Made by a program: the position numbers and the translations under genes. Shown here piece after piece: positions 15,839 through 24,471 of a stretch of DNA of 64,000 bases (its first letter is position 1; each line of letters begins with the position of its first letter). Source of the stretch: Bryobacterales bacterium (lineage in GTDB: Bacteria > Acidobacteriota > Terriglobia > Bryobacterales > Bryobacteraceae); contig JADZBH010000032.1 in NCBI GenBank assembly GCA_020852175.1, positions 22,482 to 86,481 on the forward strand, written 5' to 3'. The notes below the pieces were generated by a model. The model ran no database searches. It saw only the letters and a list, made by a program, of their open reading frames with translations, and was not told the origin of the DNA.

Positions 15839-17338
15839 ATGACGGCGGCGCTGTTTCTTTCCGTCTTCCTCATCGCCGCCTGCGGGCTCATCTACGAACT
15901 GATCGCCGGCACCCTGGCCAGCTACCTGCTCGGCGACAGCATTCTCCAGTTCTCCACCATTATCGGCGCTTACCTGTTCGCCATGGGCATCGGGAGTTGG
16001 CTGTCCCGGTACCTGGGCGGCGCGCTGGTGGCCCGGTTCATCGCCATCGAACTGATGGTCGGCCTGGTCGGCGGCTTCTCCTCCACCATCCTGTTCCTGG
16101 GCTTCGCCTTCACCGAAAGCTTCCGGCTGCTGCTATATGGCGTGGTGCTGCTGGTCGGCATCCTGGTCGGGCTGGAAATCCCGCTGCTGATGCGGATTCT
16201 CAAGGAACGCTTCCAGTTCAAGGACCTCGTGGCCAACGTGCTCACGTTCGACTACCTGGGCGCCCTGGGTGCCTCCATCCTGTTCCCCATCCTCCTGGTT
16301 CCAAAACTGGGACTGGTGCGTTCGGCCCTCCTGTTCGGACTGCTGAACGCCGTGGTGGCGCTGTGGTCCACCTGGCTCTTCGCCCGTGAACTGCCCAGGA
16401 AGCATGGCCTGCGCCTGGCCTCATTCGTCGTGATCGCCCTGCTCTGCGCCGGCTTCGCGGGCGCCGACCGCATCAACACGCTCGCCGAAAGCAATCTCTA
16501 CGCCGACGAGATCATCCTGACCCGTTCCACGCGCTACCAGCGCATCGTCGTCACACGCTGGCACGACGATCTGCGGCTGTTCCTGAACTCCCACCTTCAG
16601 TTCAGTTCCCGCGACGAGTACCGCTATCACGAAGCGCTCGTCCATCCCGGGCTGGCCGCCATCGAAGCGCCCCGGCGCGTGCTCGTCATGGGCGGCGGCG
16701 ACGGCCTGGCCGTGCGTGAGATTCTCCGCTACGAAGGCGTACAGTCGATCACGCTCGTGGACCTGGACCAGGAGATGACCCACCTGTTCCGCGACCACGA
16801 ACTGATGCGCTCGCTGAACTCCGAATCGCTCCGCTCGCCGAAGGTCCGCATCGTGAACGCCGACGCCTTTGTCTGGCTCGACAAACTGCGCGAGCCGCCC
16901 TTCGATTTCGTGGTCATCGACTTTCCCGACCCGACTAACTTCTCGCTGGGCAAACTCTACAGCACGGCCTTCTACCGCATGTTACACAAGGCTGTCCGCC
17001 CGGGCGGCATGGTGGCCGTGCAAAGCACCTCGCCCCTATTCGCCCGCCAGAGTTACTGGTGCATCGTCGAATCGATGAAGCAGTCGGGCTGGCGCGCGCT
17101 GCCCTATCACGTCTATGTGCCTTCGTTCGGGGAGTGGGGGTATGTGCTGGGAGTCACCGGGCCCTACGAACCCCCGCGGACGCTGCCCCAGGGACTTCGC
17201 TTTCTCACTCCGGCGGGCCTGGCGCAGGCCTTCGACTTCCCGCGCGACATGGAACCCGTCGAAGTCCAGCCCAACCGGTTGAATGACCAGGTGCTGGTGC
17301 GCTACTACGAAAAGGAATGGGGCGCGATCGCGCGATAA
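15839..17338 (+). CDS. seven-helix membrane protein fused to spermidine-synthase-like domain
   Basis: A 499-residue protein. About seven transmembrane helices occupy residues 1-205, followed by a cytoplasmic aminopropyltransferase/SpeE-like Rossmann domain. Catalytic features are kept: VLVMGGGDGLAVREIL (donor loop), TLVDLDQEM, IVNADAFVWL, FVVIDFPDPTN and LYSTAFYRML. The ATG at 15839 was chosen because it begins the first helix. Decarboxylated AdoMet made by the SpeD-like protein of the same operon is the expected donor; the acceptor is unknown and, given the membrane domain, could be membrane-embedded or exported. This closes the operon; the next gene is convergent. Confidence 0.87.
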   Translation: MTAALFLSVFLIAACGLIYELIAGTLASYLLGDSILQFSTIIGAYLFAMGIGSWLSRYLGGALVARFIAIELMVGLVGGFSSTILFLGFAFTESFRLLLYGVVLLVGILVGLEIPLLMRILKERFQFKDLVANVLTFDYLGALGASILFPILLVPKLGLVRSALLFGLLNAVVALWSTWLFARELPRKHGLRLASFVVIALLCAGFAGADRINTLAESNLYADEIILTRSTRYQRIVVTRWHDDLRLFLNSHLQFSSRDEYRYHEALVHPGLAAIEAPRRVLVMGGGDGLAVREILRYEGVQSITLVDLDQEMTHLFRDHELMRSLNSESLRSPKVRIVNADAFVWLDKLREPPFDFVVIDFPDPTNFSLGKLYSTAFYRMLHKAVRPGGMVAVQSTSPLFARQSYWCIVESMKQSGWRALPYHVYVPSFGEWGYVLGVTGPYEPPRTLPQGLRFLTPAGLAQAFDFPRDMEPVEVQPNRLNDQVLVRYYEKEWGAIAR

Positions 17339-17376
17339 CGCCGCGACCCCGCCCCTTGCACTCAGGAGTTTAAGAG

Positions 17377-18081
17377 TTACTTTCGCCGCCGGACCAGCGC
17401 CAGCAGGCCGAGCCCGCCGCCAATCAGCGCGAAGGTGGCCGGTTCCGGAACCTCGCCCGTCACCTGCTCCACCGAACCGATGGTCATGTTGTCGAAGGCG
17501 AAAAAGTCGGTTCCCGCCAGCGTATTACCGAAAGTGACCGACGTGAAGGGATTCTCCTTGTCGATGATGCCCCAGAACATCACCGTGCCGCCAGGAGTTC
17601 CGGAAACGTCAACCACCGTCGCGTAGCCGTTGTCGAGCGTAATGGTCAGGTCGGCGCCGAAGTCGCCGATGTCCACGCCATAGAACCCGAAGGCGGCCAC
17701 GGGAGAGTCGAACGTAATCACGAAGCCGCGATCGCTCGTCTCCCAATACTTGGTCGGCGAGATGCCGTAGCGGCCAACGCCGTTCGTGGTTCCGGCCGGC
17801 GTGGATGCCACGCTACCGCCCACGCTCAGCGTGGCCGTCCCGGCGCCTGGAAACACCAGGTTCAGCGGTCCGCCCGTTCCCGTGCCGAAGCCTTCAAACG
17901 TCTCCGTGCCTACACCCGTCAACTGGGCCAGAAAATTGGTTTCCGCCCCGGTGGCATTCGGATAACTGGCCAGCGGAGTTCCTTCGCCTGCGCCAGGATC
18001 GAGCCCATAGAATACCGTGGCGCCAAACGATGGGACGGCCAGCAGTGCCGCGCATCCCAGACTTGCAATCAACTTCTTCAT
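17377..18081 (-). CDS. PEP-CTERM sorting domain protein
   Basis: A 234-residue secreted protein. It starts with MKKLIASLGCAALLAVPSFG, a signal peptide, and ends with VPEPATFALIGGGLGLLALVRRRK, the exosortase-recognised PEP-CTERM tail (PEP motif, hydrophobic helix, Arg cluster). The central region is a beta-rich domain of the kind common in PEP-CTERM proteins (FDSPVAAFGFYGVDIGDFGADLTI). The ATG at 18081 has GGGGGAG 6 nt upstream; the reading frame extends further up to 18117 but without a signal for it. Such proteins are exported and processed by EpsH/exosortase in exopolysaccharide-forming bacteria; no exosortase is in the window. Confidence 0.9.
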   Translation of the reverse strand: MKKLIASLGCAALLAVPSFGATVFYGLDPGAGEGTPLASYPNATGAETNFLAQLTGVGTETFEGFGTGTGGPLNLVFPGAGTATLSVGGSVASTPAGTTNGVGRYGISPTKYWETSDRGFVITFDSPVAAFGFYGVDIGDFGADLTITLDNGYATVVDVSGTPGGTVMFWGIIDKENPFTSVTFGNTLAGTDFFAFDNMTIGSVEQVTGEVPEPATFALIGGGLGLLALVRRRK

Positions 18082-18401
18082 GTGTATCTCCCCCGAGAAA
18101 GTCTTGTAACTACTCACAAATTCACATCGTGTAGTTTGCTTGAGTAATTACCTTCACACAAGACCGCGGGCCCGGATAAAGTCCTAGTACCAGATACCGA
18201 ACAACGCGGCAGTTCAGGCAAGGTACTAATGGCAAGCAGGCAGATACTTCGGAAGCTGGCCAAAACTGGACAATTCCGTACGGCGGCTGTACTAGTACAA
18301 GTCTTCCTCCACCTGTTCGCCCTCCTGGCCCTACTGCCGCCGGAAAGACGTGTCCGGCCTTTCCCCACACGGCAATCCCCGCCGGATGTAAGATGTTGCA
18401 C
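18082..18401. other. intergenic region between divergent PEP-CTERM and Gfo/Idh genes
   Basis: About 320 bp with no supported gene. It contains a perfect 12-bp palindrome, TGTACTAGTACA, at 18288-18299, and several other CTAGTAC/GTACTA-like words (near 18185 and 18224). It must hold the promoters of both flanking genes, but no clear -35/-10 pair was found. Confidence 0.5.
18288..18299. promoter_or_regulatory. 12-bp palindrome TGTACTAGTACA, possible operator
   Basis: A perfect inverted repeat of six bases per arm, about 100 bp upstream of the Gfo/Idh gene. Perfect 12-mers of this type are bound by dimeric regulators, but nothing identifies which one. Partial copies of the half site occur in the same intergenic region. 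Confidence 0.3.
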
Positions 18402-19547
18402 ATGCAACCCACCCGCCGTACCGCCCTGCTCACCGCACTCTCGGCTTCCCGCATTCTGGGAGCCAACGATCGCATCCGTGTCGCCGGCATCGGCGTGGGA
18501 GGACGCGCCAGGGGCCTGCTGGAACGCGTGGTCAAGGTTCCGGGCGCCGAACTCACCACCGTCTGCGACGTCTACGAACCGCGCCTGGCGCTGTTCCCGC
18601 AGGCAGCCACCTCGCGCGACTACCGCGCCGTGCTCGACCGCAAGGATATCGACGCCGTCGTCATCGGCTCGCCCGACCACTGGCACGTCAAGATGACGCT
18701 CGACGCCATGGCCGCCGGCAAGGATGTCTACGTGGAGAAACCGCTCACCCGCACCGTCGAGGAGGGCGACCTCATGCTGAAGGCCTATGCCTCGACCAAA
18801 CAGATCGTGCAAGTGGGCTATCAGCAGCGCAACACGGACACCTTCCTGCGCGCCAAGGAGCAGTTGGATGCCGGCGCCATCGGGCAGGTCACCATGGCGC
18901 TCACCTACTGGTATCAGAATTACAACTTCAAAACGCCCGATTCCCTCGAAGCCGACCCTTCCAAGCTCGACTGGAACGCCTGGCTCGGCAGTGCGCCCAA
19001 GCGCCCGTTCGACAAGATGCGCTTCAAGATCTGGCGCTGGTTTTGGGACTACGGCGGCGGCACGCTGACCGACCTGTTCTCCCACTGGGTGGACAGCGTC
19101 CACTGGCTGATGGGCGAATCGAAACCGCAACTGGTGATGGCCAGCGGCAGCGTCTATCGCAACAAACTGCTGGAGGCTCCAGACACGGTGAGCGGCTCGT
19201 GGCGCTACCCGAAGTTCATGGTGAGCTACGAAAGCACGATGGTGACCTCCGTGGAAGACGGCGGCATCGTCTTTCGCGGCACGGGCGGCATGATGAAGGT
19301 GAACCGCTCCGAAGTGGCCGTCTATCCGGAGCAGGGCGCGCGTGGCGACCGCCTACCCGAGCCCACCTTCCGCTTCAAGGCCGTCACCGACGGCACAGCC
19401 GAACATATTACTAACTGGCTCGAATGCGTCCGTACTCGTAAGGCGCCTGCCTCGAACATCGCCGACGCCGTGGCCGCCGCGCGCGCCGCGCACTGGGGCA
19501 ACCAGTCGATCCGCGAGGAAAAACCGGTGCGGCCGGGCGCCGCCTGA
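18402..19547 (+). CDS. exported Gfo/Idh/MocA family oxidoreductase
   Basis: A 381-residue NAD(P)-dependent oxidoreductase-like protein. It begins MQPTRRTALLTALSASRILG, a twin-arginine-type signal, then the Rossmann fold (RIRVAGIGVGGRARGLLERV), VVIGSPDHWHVKMTLDAMAAGKDVYVEKPLT with the family EKP lysine, and a C-terminal beta domain. A further ATG lies 9 bp upstream (18393); the later start places the twin Arg right at the N-terminus as usual in this subfamily. Such TAT-exported Gfo/Idh proteins, abundant in Acidobacteria and Planctomycetes, act on sugars or glycosides. Substrate unknown. Confidence 0.88.
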   Translation: MQPTRRTALLTALSASRILGANDRIRVAGIGVGGRARGLLERVVKVPGAELTTVCDVYEPRLALFPQAATSRDYRAVLDRKDIDAVVIGSPDHWHVKMTLDAMAAGKDVYVEKPLTRTVEEGDLMLKAYASTKQIVQVGYQQRNTDTFLRAKEQLDAGAIGQVTMALTYWYQNYNFKTPDSLEADPSKLDWNAWLGSAPKRPFDKMRFKIWRWFWDYGGGTLTDLFSHWVDSVHWLMGESKPQLVMASGSVYRNKLLEAPDTVSGSWRYPKFMVSYESTMVTSVEDGGIVFRGTGGMMKVNRSEVAVYPEQGARGDRLPEPTFRFKAVTDGTAEHITNWLECVRTRKAPASNIADAVAAARAAHWGNQSIREEKPVRPGAA

Positions 19548-19562
19548 GGCGGAAAAAATAGT

Positions 19563-19568
19563 TACAAT
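19563..19568 (+). promoter_or_regulatory. -10 hexamer TACAAT of gene at 19598
   Basis: TACAAT followed about 30 bp later by GTAGGAGG and the ATG at 19598, a conventional leader with Shine-Dalgarno. No clear -35 is seen. Confidence 0.4.
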
Positions 19569-19597
19569 ACGGGTAGTGTAAGTTGTAGGAGGTTACG

Positions 19598-20389
19598 ATG
19601 CCGCTACAAGCCCCACTCCTGTTGGTTGCTGGCGTGCTACTTACCGTGCTTCCCGGCCTGAAGGCACAGACTCAGGGCAATCCACGTGTCGAGGCGTCCC
19701 CGTCCTCGTTCACGCTGCTTTATCGGGAAGGCCCCCCGGGTCAGGCGGGCCGCGAGAAGTTTCTGTATTCGCGCGACGACGGCGCCCGCGCGGAAATCTT
19801 CTCCCCAGGTTCACCCGGTTACACCGGCTGGGAACCCAAGACGCTTGTCCTTCCCGAGCTACGCAAGCGGTTCCTCATCGCCGAACGCGCCCGGCTTGTT
19901 TCCACCTTCTTCTTGTCCGCCGCCGATGCGGATTTTCGAAAACGTCCACTGATTTCAGAGAACTGCGCCCACGAGGCGGGCAGCAAGGCAACGCTGGCAG
20001 GACAGGAATCGATTCTCGGCGTGCATACCTATCACTTTGAATCCCCAGCGGAAGCCGGCATGCCTGGGATCGATACCTGGCTTGCTCCGAAACTCGGCTG
20101 TTTCGGCATTCAGACCATTCATTCGGGCGCCGGCCAGGACGGCGTATTCACACGGGTCTTTGAACGCGTGCCCTTGTCGCTCGCCTTCGCGCCTCCACCC
20201 GGATCCGTGTTTGAGCCACCCGCGCCGGACTTCCGCGAAGTGCCTCCCTCCGAGCAGCAGAAGGCGGTTCTGGGCCAGGTGCGAGGCACTCCCTTCGGTT
20301 GGGTAGCGTCGGATGCGCATCTGGAAAAAGGCTTCGCGCGATTTGACCGGAATTACGAACAGGCGCGGCAATACGGACCCGGTAAGTAG
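19598..20389 (+). CDS. secreted hypothetical protein
   Basis: A 263-residue protein with a signal peptide (LLLVAGVLLTVLPGLKAQ, cleaved near residue 24) and no recognised domain. The mature part has paired features such as FTLLYREGPPGQAGREKFLYSRDDGAR and ILGVHTYHFESPAEAGMPGIDTWLAPKLGCFGIQTIH, resembling proteins that compare a model variable to a reference (DUF-type lipoprotein-like beta structures). AGGAGG lies 7 nt before the ATG. It is followed by another exported hypothetical in the same direction and is not related to it in sequence. Confidence 0.7.
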   Translation: MPLQAPLLLVAGVLLTVLPGLKAQTQGNPRVEASPSSFTLLYREGPPGQAGREKFLYSRDDGARAEIFSPGSPGYTGWEPKTLVLPELRKRFLIAERARLVSTFFLSAADADFRKRPLISENCAHEAGSKATLAGQESILGVHTYHFESPAEAGMPGIDTWLAPKLGCFGIQTIHSGAGQDGVFTRVFERVPLSLAFAPPPGSVFEPPAPDFREVPPSEQQKAVLGQVRGTPFGWVASDAHLEKGFARFDRNYEQARQYGPGK

Positions 20390-20471
20390 TAAGTGGCAGG
20401 CTTCCCGCCGTCATGAGGCGGGTCATCCGGCATAGCCACCGGCAACGGAAACCCCAAAGGAGTCAAAATCC

Positions 20472-21146
20472 ATGAACTATATGCTTTGGCTTAGCCTCGC
20501 TATCGCCATCGTAGCTGTGGGGCACAGCTACCTGTATTCTCAGACGCCGGCAACCGCCCGGTCCTATGTGGCAACGGTGAAACGAACGGTCTTCGTTCGA
20601 GGACCCGGCAACGTCGAGACAGTGAAGTCGATGGAGACTCGCACCGAGGCGCGCGACCGCCTGGGGCGGCGGTATACATCGGCCAATTCCGGAACACCGG
20701 AGCGGTTTCGTCTGGCCACGGTTCACGACATTCAGACGGGAAGAGTCTACCAGGTGGATCATGGGAACCGGCGCGTTTTCGTGGCGGCCGTCAATGAGTT
20801 CCGGCGCGGTCCGGATCTCACGGCGCTGACGGGGTCGCAACGCGAGGACATCCAGTCCAGGACCAGGCGGATGGGAGAGGTCTCCTGTGTGGAATCGCCC
20901 GTATATGTTCAGTCCGGGGATGGAACCCGGAGCGAGGCGGGCAAGGGCTGCACTTCGTTTGAACTCGGAGCGCTCACCATCGCGCAGGACTATACGGCCG
21001 TGCGCGGGGGACAGCAGTTGCACACGGTCACGGAGTTAGTGGACCTCCGCATGGATGTGGAGCCGAATCCGGACTGGTTCCTCGTGCCGGAAGCCTACGC
21101 AACCATCCAGGGCTCCGCGTGGAACGAACGCGAGGCCCGGAGGTAG
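20472..21146 (+). CDS. membrane-anchored or secreted hypothetical protein
   Basis: A 224-residue protein with an N-terminal hydrophobic segment (LWLSLAIAIVAVGHSYLY) and a polar exported part that includes MGEVSCVESPVYVQSGDG and GCTSFELGALTIAQDYTAVRGGQQLHTVTELVDL. No family is recognised. AAAGGAG lies 9 nt before the ATG. It resembles the neighbouring exported hypothetical in size and style, and both may be lineage-specific. Confidence 0.65.
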   Translation: MNYMLWLSLAIAIVAVGHSYLYSQTPATARSYVATVKRTVFVRGPGNVETVKSMETRTEARDRLGRRYTSANSGTPERFRLATVHDIQTGRVYQVDHGNRRVFVAAVNEFRRGPDLTALTGSQREDIQSRTRRMGEVSCVESPVYVQSGDGTRSEAGKGCTSFELGALTIAQDYTAVRGGQQLHTVTELVDLRMDVEPNPDWFLVPEAYATIQGSAWNEREARR

Positions 21147-21168
21147 CGAGTTCCGTCGGCCCGGCTGC

Positions 21169-21174
21169 TACCCT
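21169..21174 (+). promoter_or_regulatory. extended -10 TGC-TACCCT, leaderless start of tldD
   Basis: TACCCT preceded by TGC, ending 6 nt before the GTG at 21181. There is no proper Shine-Dalgarno in the gap. Confidence 0.45.
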
Positions 21175-21180
21175 AGGGTT

Positions 21181-22614
21181 GTGCGCTATTCCGACTCCTT
21201 TTTCGCATCGAAATTCGGCATCGCCGAGCGGGATCTGGAAGGCTGGCTGAGCGAGGCGCTTTCGCGCGGCGGCGACTACGCCGACCTCTATTTCGAATAC
21301 CTCGCCACGACCTCGATCAGCATCGACGAGTCCATCGTGAAGAGCGCCACGCAGGGCGTCTCCATGGGCGTAGGCGTGCGCGTGCTTGCGGGCGAGCGCA
21401 CCGGCTACGCCTATTCCGACGATCTGTCTCCTGAACGCATCCGCCACGCCGCCCGCGTGGCCGCCTGCATCGCCGAAGGCCCGTCGAAGACGATCAAGGA
21501 AGGCTTCCTGGGCGGCGAACGCCGGGAACTCTATCCCGTGCTGTCGCCGCCCGCCGATCTACCTCTGGAAGAACGCGTCTCCCTGGTGCGCCGCGCCGAC
21601 GAGGCCGCCCGCGCCTACGATCCGCGCGTCTTCATGGTCCAGGCCGTGTACGCCGACACGATGAAGCATGTGCTGGTGGCCACCAGCGATGGCCGCATCA
21701 ACTTCGACCGCCAGCCCATGGCCCGCCTGAACGTGCTCGTGCTGGCGCGCGAAGGCGAAAACCCGCCGCAACGCGGCTATTCGGGCGGCGGCGGACGCGT
21801 GGGCTTTGAATTCTTTCTGAATGAGAAGACGCCGGAATACTTCGCCCGCGAATCGGCCCGCCAGGCGATTGTGCAGTTAAACGCCGTCGATGCGCCGGCT
21901 GGCGAGTTGACCGTCGTGCTCGCTCCCGGCTGGCCGGGCGTGCTGCTGCACGAAGCCGTGGGCCACGGTCTGGAGGCCGACTTCAACCGCAAAGGCACCA
22001 GCGCGTATTCGAACCGTGTCGGCGAGCGCGTGGCCAGCAGCCTGGTGACCGTTGTCGACGACGGCACCATGCACTCGCGCCGCGGCTCCCTGAACATGGA
22101 CGACGAAGGCAACCTTACCCACCGCAACGTTCTCATCGAGAATGGCATTCTGCGCGGCTATCTGCAGGACCGCCTGTCGGGCGCCATCATGGGCGCCACG
22201 CCCACCGGCAACGGCCGCCGCGAAAGCTATCAGCATGTGCCCATGCCGCGCATGACGAACACCTTCATGCTGGCCGGCGAAAGCGACCCCGAAGAGATCG
22301 TGCGCTCGGTGAAAAACGGCCTTTATTGCGCCACCTTCGGCGGAGGCCAGGTGGACATCACCAGCGGCAACTTCGTCTTCGACGCCACCGAGTCCTACCT
22401 GATCGAGGATGGCAAACTGACGCGACCCGTGCGCGGCGCCACCCTCATCGGCAACGGTCCGGAAGCCATGCAGCGCGTCACCATGGTCGGTAACGACCTG
22501 GCGCTCGACGAAGGCATCGGCATCTGCGGCAAGGACGGGCAAAGCGTGCCCGTCGGCGTCGGCATTCCAACCGTCCGCCTGGACGGCATCACGGTGGGAG
22601 GCACCGCCCGGTGA
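21181..22614 (+). CDS. tldD: TldD-type metalloprotease
   Basis: A 477-residue protein of the TldD/PmbA family. The zinc site is HEAVGHGLEAD at about 257-267, and the C-terminal ligand region CATFGGGQVDITSGNF is present, so this is the catalytic subunit. TldD works as a heterodimer with TldE/PmbA inside the cytoplasm, cleaving unfolded peptides; it matures microcin B17 and degrades the CcdA antitoxin in E. coli. The GTG start at 21181 gives the usual N-terminus; it has an extended -10 6 nt upstream. Its stop overlaps the GTG of the next gene by 4 bp (GTGA), giving coupled expression. Confidence 0.93.
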   Translation: MRYSDSFFASKFGIAERDLEGWLSEALSRGGDYADLYFEYLATTSISIDESIVKSATQGVSMGVGVRVLAGERTGYAYSDDLSPERIRHAARVAACIAEGPSKTIKEGFLGGERRELYPVLSPPADLPLEERVSLVRRADEAARAYDPRVFMVQAVYADTMKHVLVATSDGRINFDRQPMARLNVLVLAREGENPPQRGYSGGGGRVGFEFFLNEKTPEYFARESARQAIVQLNAVDAPAGELTVVLAPGWPGVLLHEAVGHGLEADFNRKGTSAYSNRVGERVASSLVTVVDDGTMHSRRGSLNMDDEGNLTHRNVLIENGILRGYLQDRLSGAIMGATPTGNGRRESYQHVPMPRMTNTFMLAGESDPEEIVRSVKNGLYCATFGGGQVDITSGNFVFDATESYLIEDGKLTRPVRGATLIGNGPEAMQRVTMVGNDLALDEGIGICGKDGQSVPVGVGIPTVRLDGITVGGTAR

Positions 22615-23972
22615 ACTGGCACGAAGGCCCTCATCTGGAACGTCTGGCCGAGTGCGTGGTGGCGCTCGCCCGCGAAGCCGGCGCCACGGATTCGGAATGC
22701 ACCATCAGCGAGGGCAGTGAATTCAGCGCCACCGTGCGCATGGGGGAAGTCGAGCAGGTGAAGGAAGCAGGCTCGCGCGGAGCGGGCGTGCGCGTGCTGT
22801 TCGGGCAGCGGACAGGCTCGTCCTACACGAGCGACTTGAGCGGCGATGGCCTTCGCGCCATGGTGTCGCAAGCCGTCGGCCTCGCCCGGATCACCACGGA
22901 GGACCCCTTTGCCGGCCTTCCCGACGCCGCCGACTTCGGCACGATCGATCACGGACTCGATCTCTACCACGGCGACGTGGAAGCCCTCGATGCCGCCAGC
23001 AAGGTTGAGATGGCCCGTCTGGCGGAAAAGGCCGCGCTCATGCTCGACCCGCGTGTTTCCAATTCTGAGGGCGGCTCCTTCGGCAGCTATCTCGGCGCCA
23101 GCGCCTTCGCCAACTCGCGCGGCTTTCTCGGCTCCTACCGCGCCTCGAACTGTTCGCTCAGCGTCGTGCCCGTCGTCAAGGACGGCGGCGCGATGGAGCG
23201 CGACTACTGGTATTCCACCGCCCGGTCGGCGTCCGGCCTGGAACCGCCCGAACTCGTCGGACGCAAGGCGGCCGAACGCGCTCTGCGCCGCTTGAACGCG
23301 CGTTCGCTGTCCACCCGCAAGGCGCCCGTCATCTTCGAGCCCCGCGTGGCTCGCTCGCTGCTGAGCCACGTCTTTGAACTGCTCCACGGCGATTCCATCT
23401 ACCGCCGCGCTTCCATCTGGGCGGGCAAACTCGGCGAACAGGTGGCCGGAAGCGAAGTCACCATCATCGACGACTCCACGCTGCCCGGCCTGTTCGGCTC
23501 CACTCCCTTCGACGATGAAGGCCTGGCCAGCCGCCGCAACGTCCTCATTGATCGCGGCGTCCTGAAGAGCTACCTGCTGAACACCTATACGGCGCGCAAA
23601 CTTGGCCTGCGCTCCACTGGCAGCGCCAGCCGCGGCCTCACGGGCAACGCAGGCATCGGGCACGGCAATCTCTACCTTGCCTCGGGCGCGCTCAAGCCCG
23701 AGGAACTTCTGCGCCGCATGGGCACCGGCCTCTACGTCACCGAGTTGATGGGTCATGGCTTCAACGCGGTCACCGGCGATTATTCGCGCGGCGCCGCCGG
23801 TCTCTGGATCGAGAACGGAGAAATCGCCTACCCTGTTTCCAAGGTGACCATCGCGGGAAACCTGAAAGAGATGTTGAATCAGGTGGCCGCCATCGGCGAC
23901 GACCTTGAATTCCGTGGTTCGGTCGCCGCGCCAACGGTCGCCATTGGGGAGATGACCATCAGTGGCCAATGA
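22611..23972 (+). CDS. tldE: TldE/PmbA-type partner protease subunit
   Basis: A 453-residue homologue of TldD without the HExxxH site (the region reads KAPVIFEPRVARSLLSHVFE), as expected for TldE/PmbA. Other family markers are FDDEGLASRRNVLIDRGVLKSYLLNTYTARKLG, TGNAGIGHGNLYLASG and GLYVTELMGHGFNAVTGDYSRGAAGLWIENGE. It closes the active site and helps substrate recognition in the TldD/E heterodimer. Translation is coupled to tldD by the GTGA overlap. A one-helix protein gene overlaps its 3' end by 11 bp and may belong to the unit. Confidence 0.93.
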   Translation: MNWHEGPHLERLAECVVALAREAGATDSECTISEGSEFSATVRMGEVEQVKEAGSRGAGVRVLFGQRTGSSYTSDLSGDGLRAMVSQAVGLARITTEDPFAGLPDAADFGTIDHGLDLYHGDVEALDAASKVEMARLAEKAALMLDPRVSNSEGGSFGSYLGASAFANSRGFLGSYRASNCSLSVVPVVKDGGAMERDYWYSTARSASGLEPPELVGRKAAERALRRLNARSLSTRKAPVIFEPRVARSLLSHVFELLHGDSIYRRASIWAGKLGEQVAGSEVTIIDDSTLPGLFGSTPFDDEGLASRRNVLIDRGVLKSYLLNTYTARKLGLRSTGSASRGLTGNAGIGHGNLYLASGALKPEELLRRMGTGLYVTELMGHGFNAVTGDYSRGAAGLWIENGEIAYPVSKVTIAGNLKEMLNQVAAIGDDLEFRGSVAAPTVAIGEMTISGQ

Positions 23973-24444
23973 TTTTCTGGTAACAAGCCCGGCTCGCCAT
24001 GGGCCGTCGAGCAAGGTCCCGCTGCTCATCGTGGGCGTGGTGGCGATTCTGGCCGCCGGCGCTTTCCTCTACATGCACCAGCGGTCCTCCAACGCGCCGC
24101 AGGGGATGGTGCTGACGGGCGAGGCCAAGGCGTATGTGAAGCACCTCGGGCTCTCGGACGTCGGTATGCGGGCGCACGAAAGCTACATGGGCGGCACGGT
24201 GGTGGAAATCACCGGCAGGATCACGAACAACGGAGACCGCGCCCTGAAACAGGTGGATCTCTACTGCGTTTTCTACGACACGATGGGCCAGGTGGTGTTG
24301 CGCGAGCCCGCACCCATCGTGCGCGGCAAAACAGGCGGACTCGCCGCGGGAGCCACCAGGGAGTTCCGGCTCCCCTTCGACAGTCTGCCCGAAAGCTGGA
24401 ATCAGGGCATGCCGCAACTGGTGATCGGCCAAATTGTGTTCTAA
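23962..24444 (+). CDS. single-helix membrane protein with FxLYD/DUF2393-like domain
   Basis: A 160-residue protein with a transmembrane helix at about 19-38 and an extracytoplasmic beta domain, GGTVVEITGRITNNGDRALKQVDLYCVFYDTMGQVV, which resembles FxLYD or DUF2393 proteins common in Acidobacteria. The GTG start overlaps the tldE stop by 11 bp. Function unknown; the tight link to tldDE may be structural or accidental. Confidence 0.7.
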   Translation: MANDFLVTSPARHGPSSKVPLLIVGVVAILAAGAFLYMHQRSSNAPQGMVLTGEAKAYVKHLGLSDVGMRAHESYMGGTVVEITGRITNNGDRALKQVDLYCVFYDTMGQVVLREPAPIVRGKTGGLAAGATREFRLPFDSLPESWNQGMPQLVIGQIVF

Positions 24445-24471
24445 TGCGCACGGGTCTATGCTGAGGCAGGC

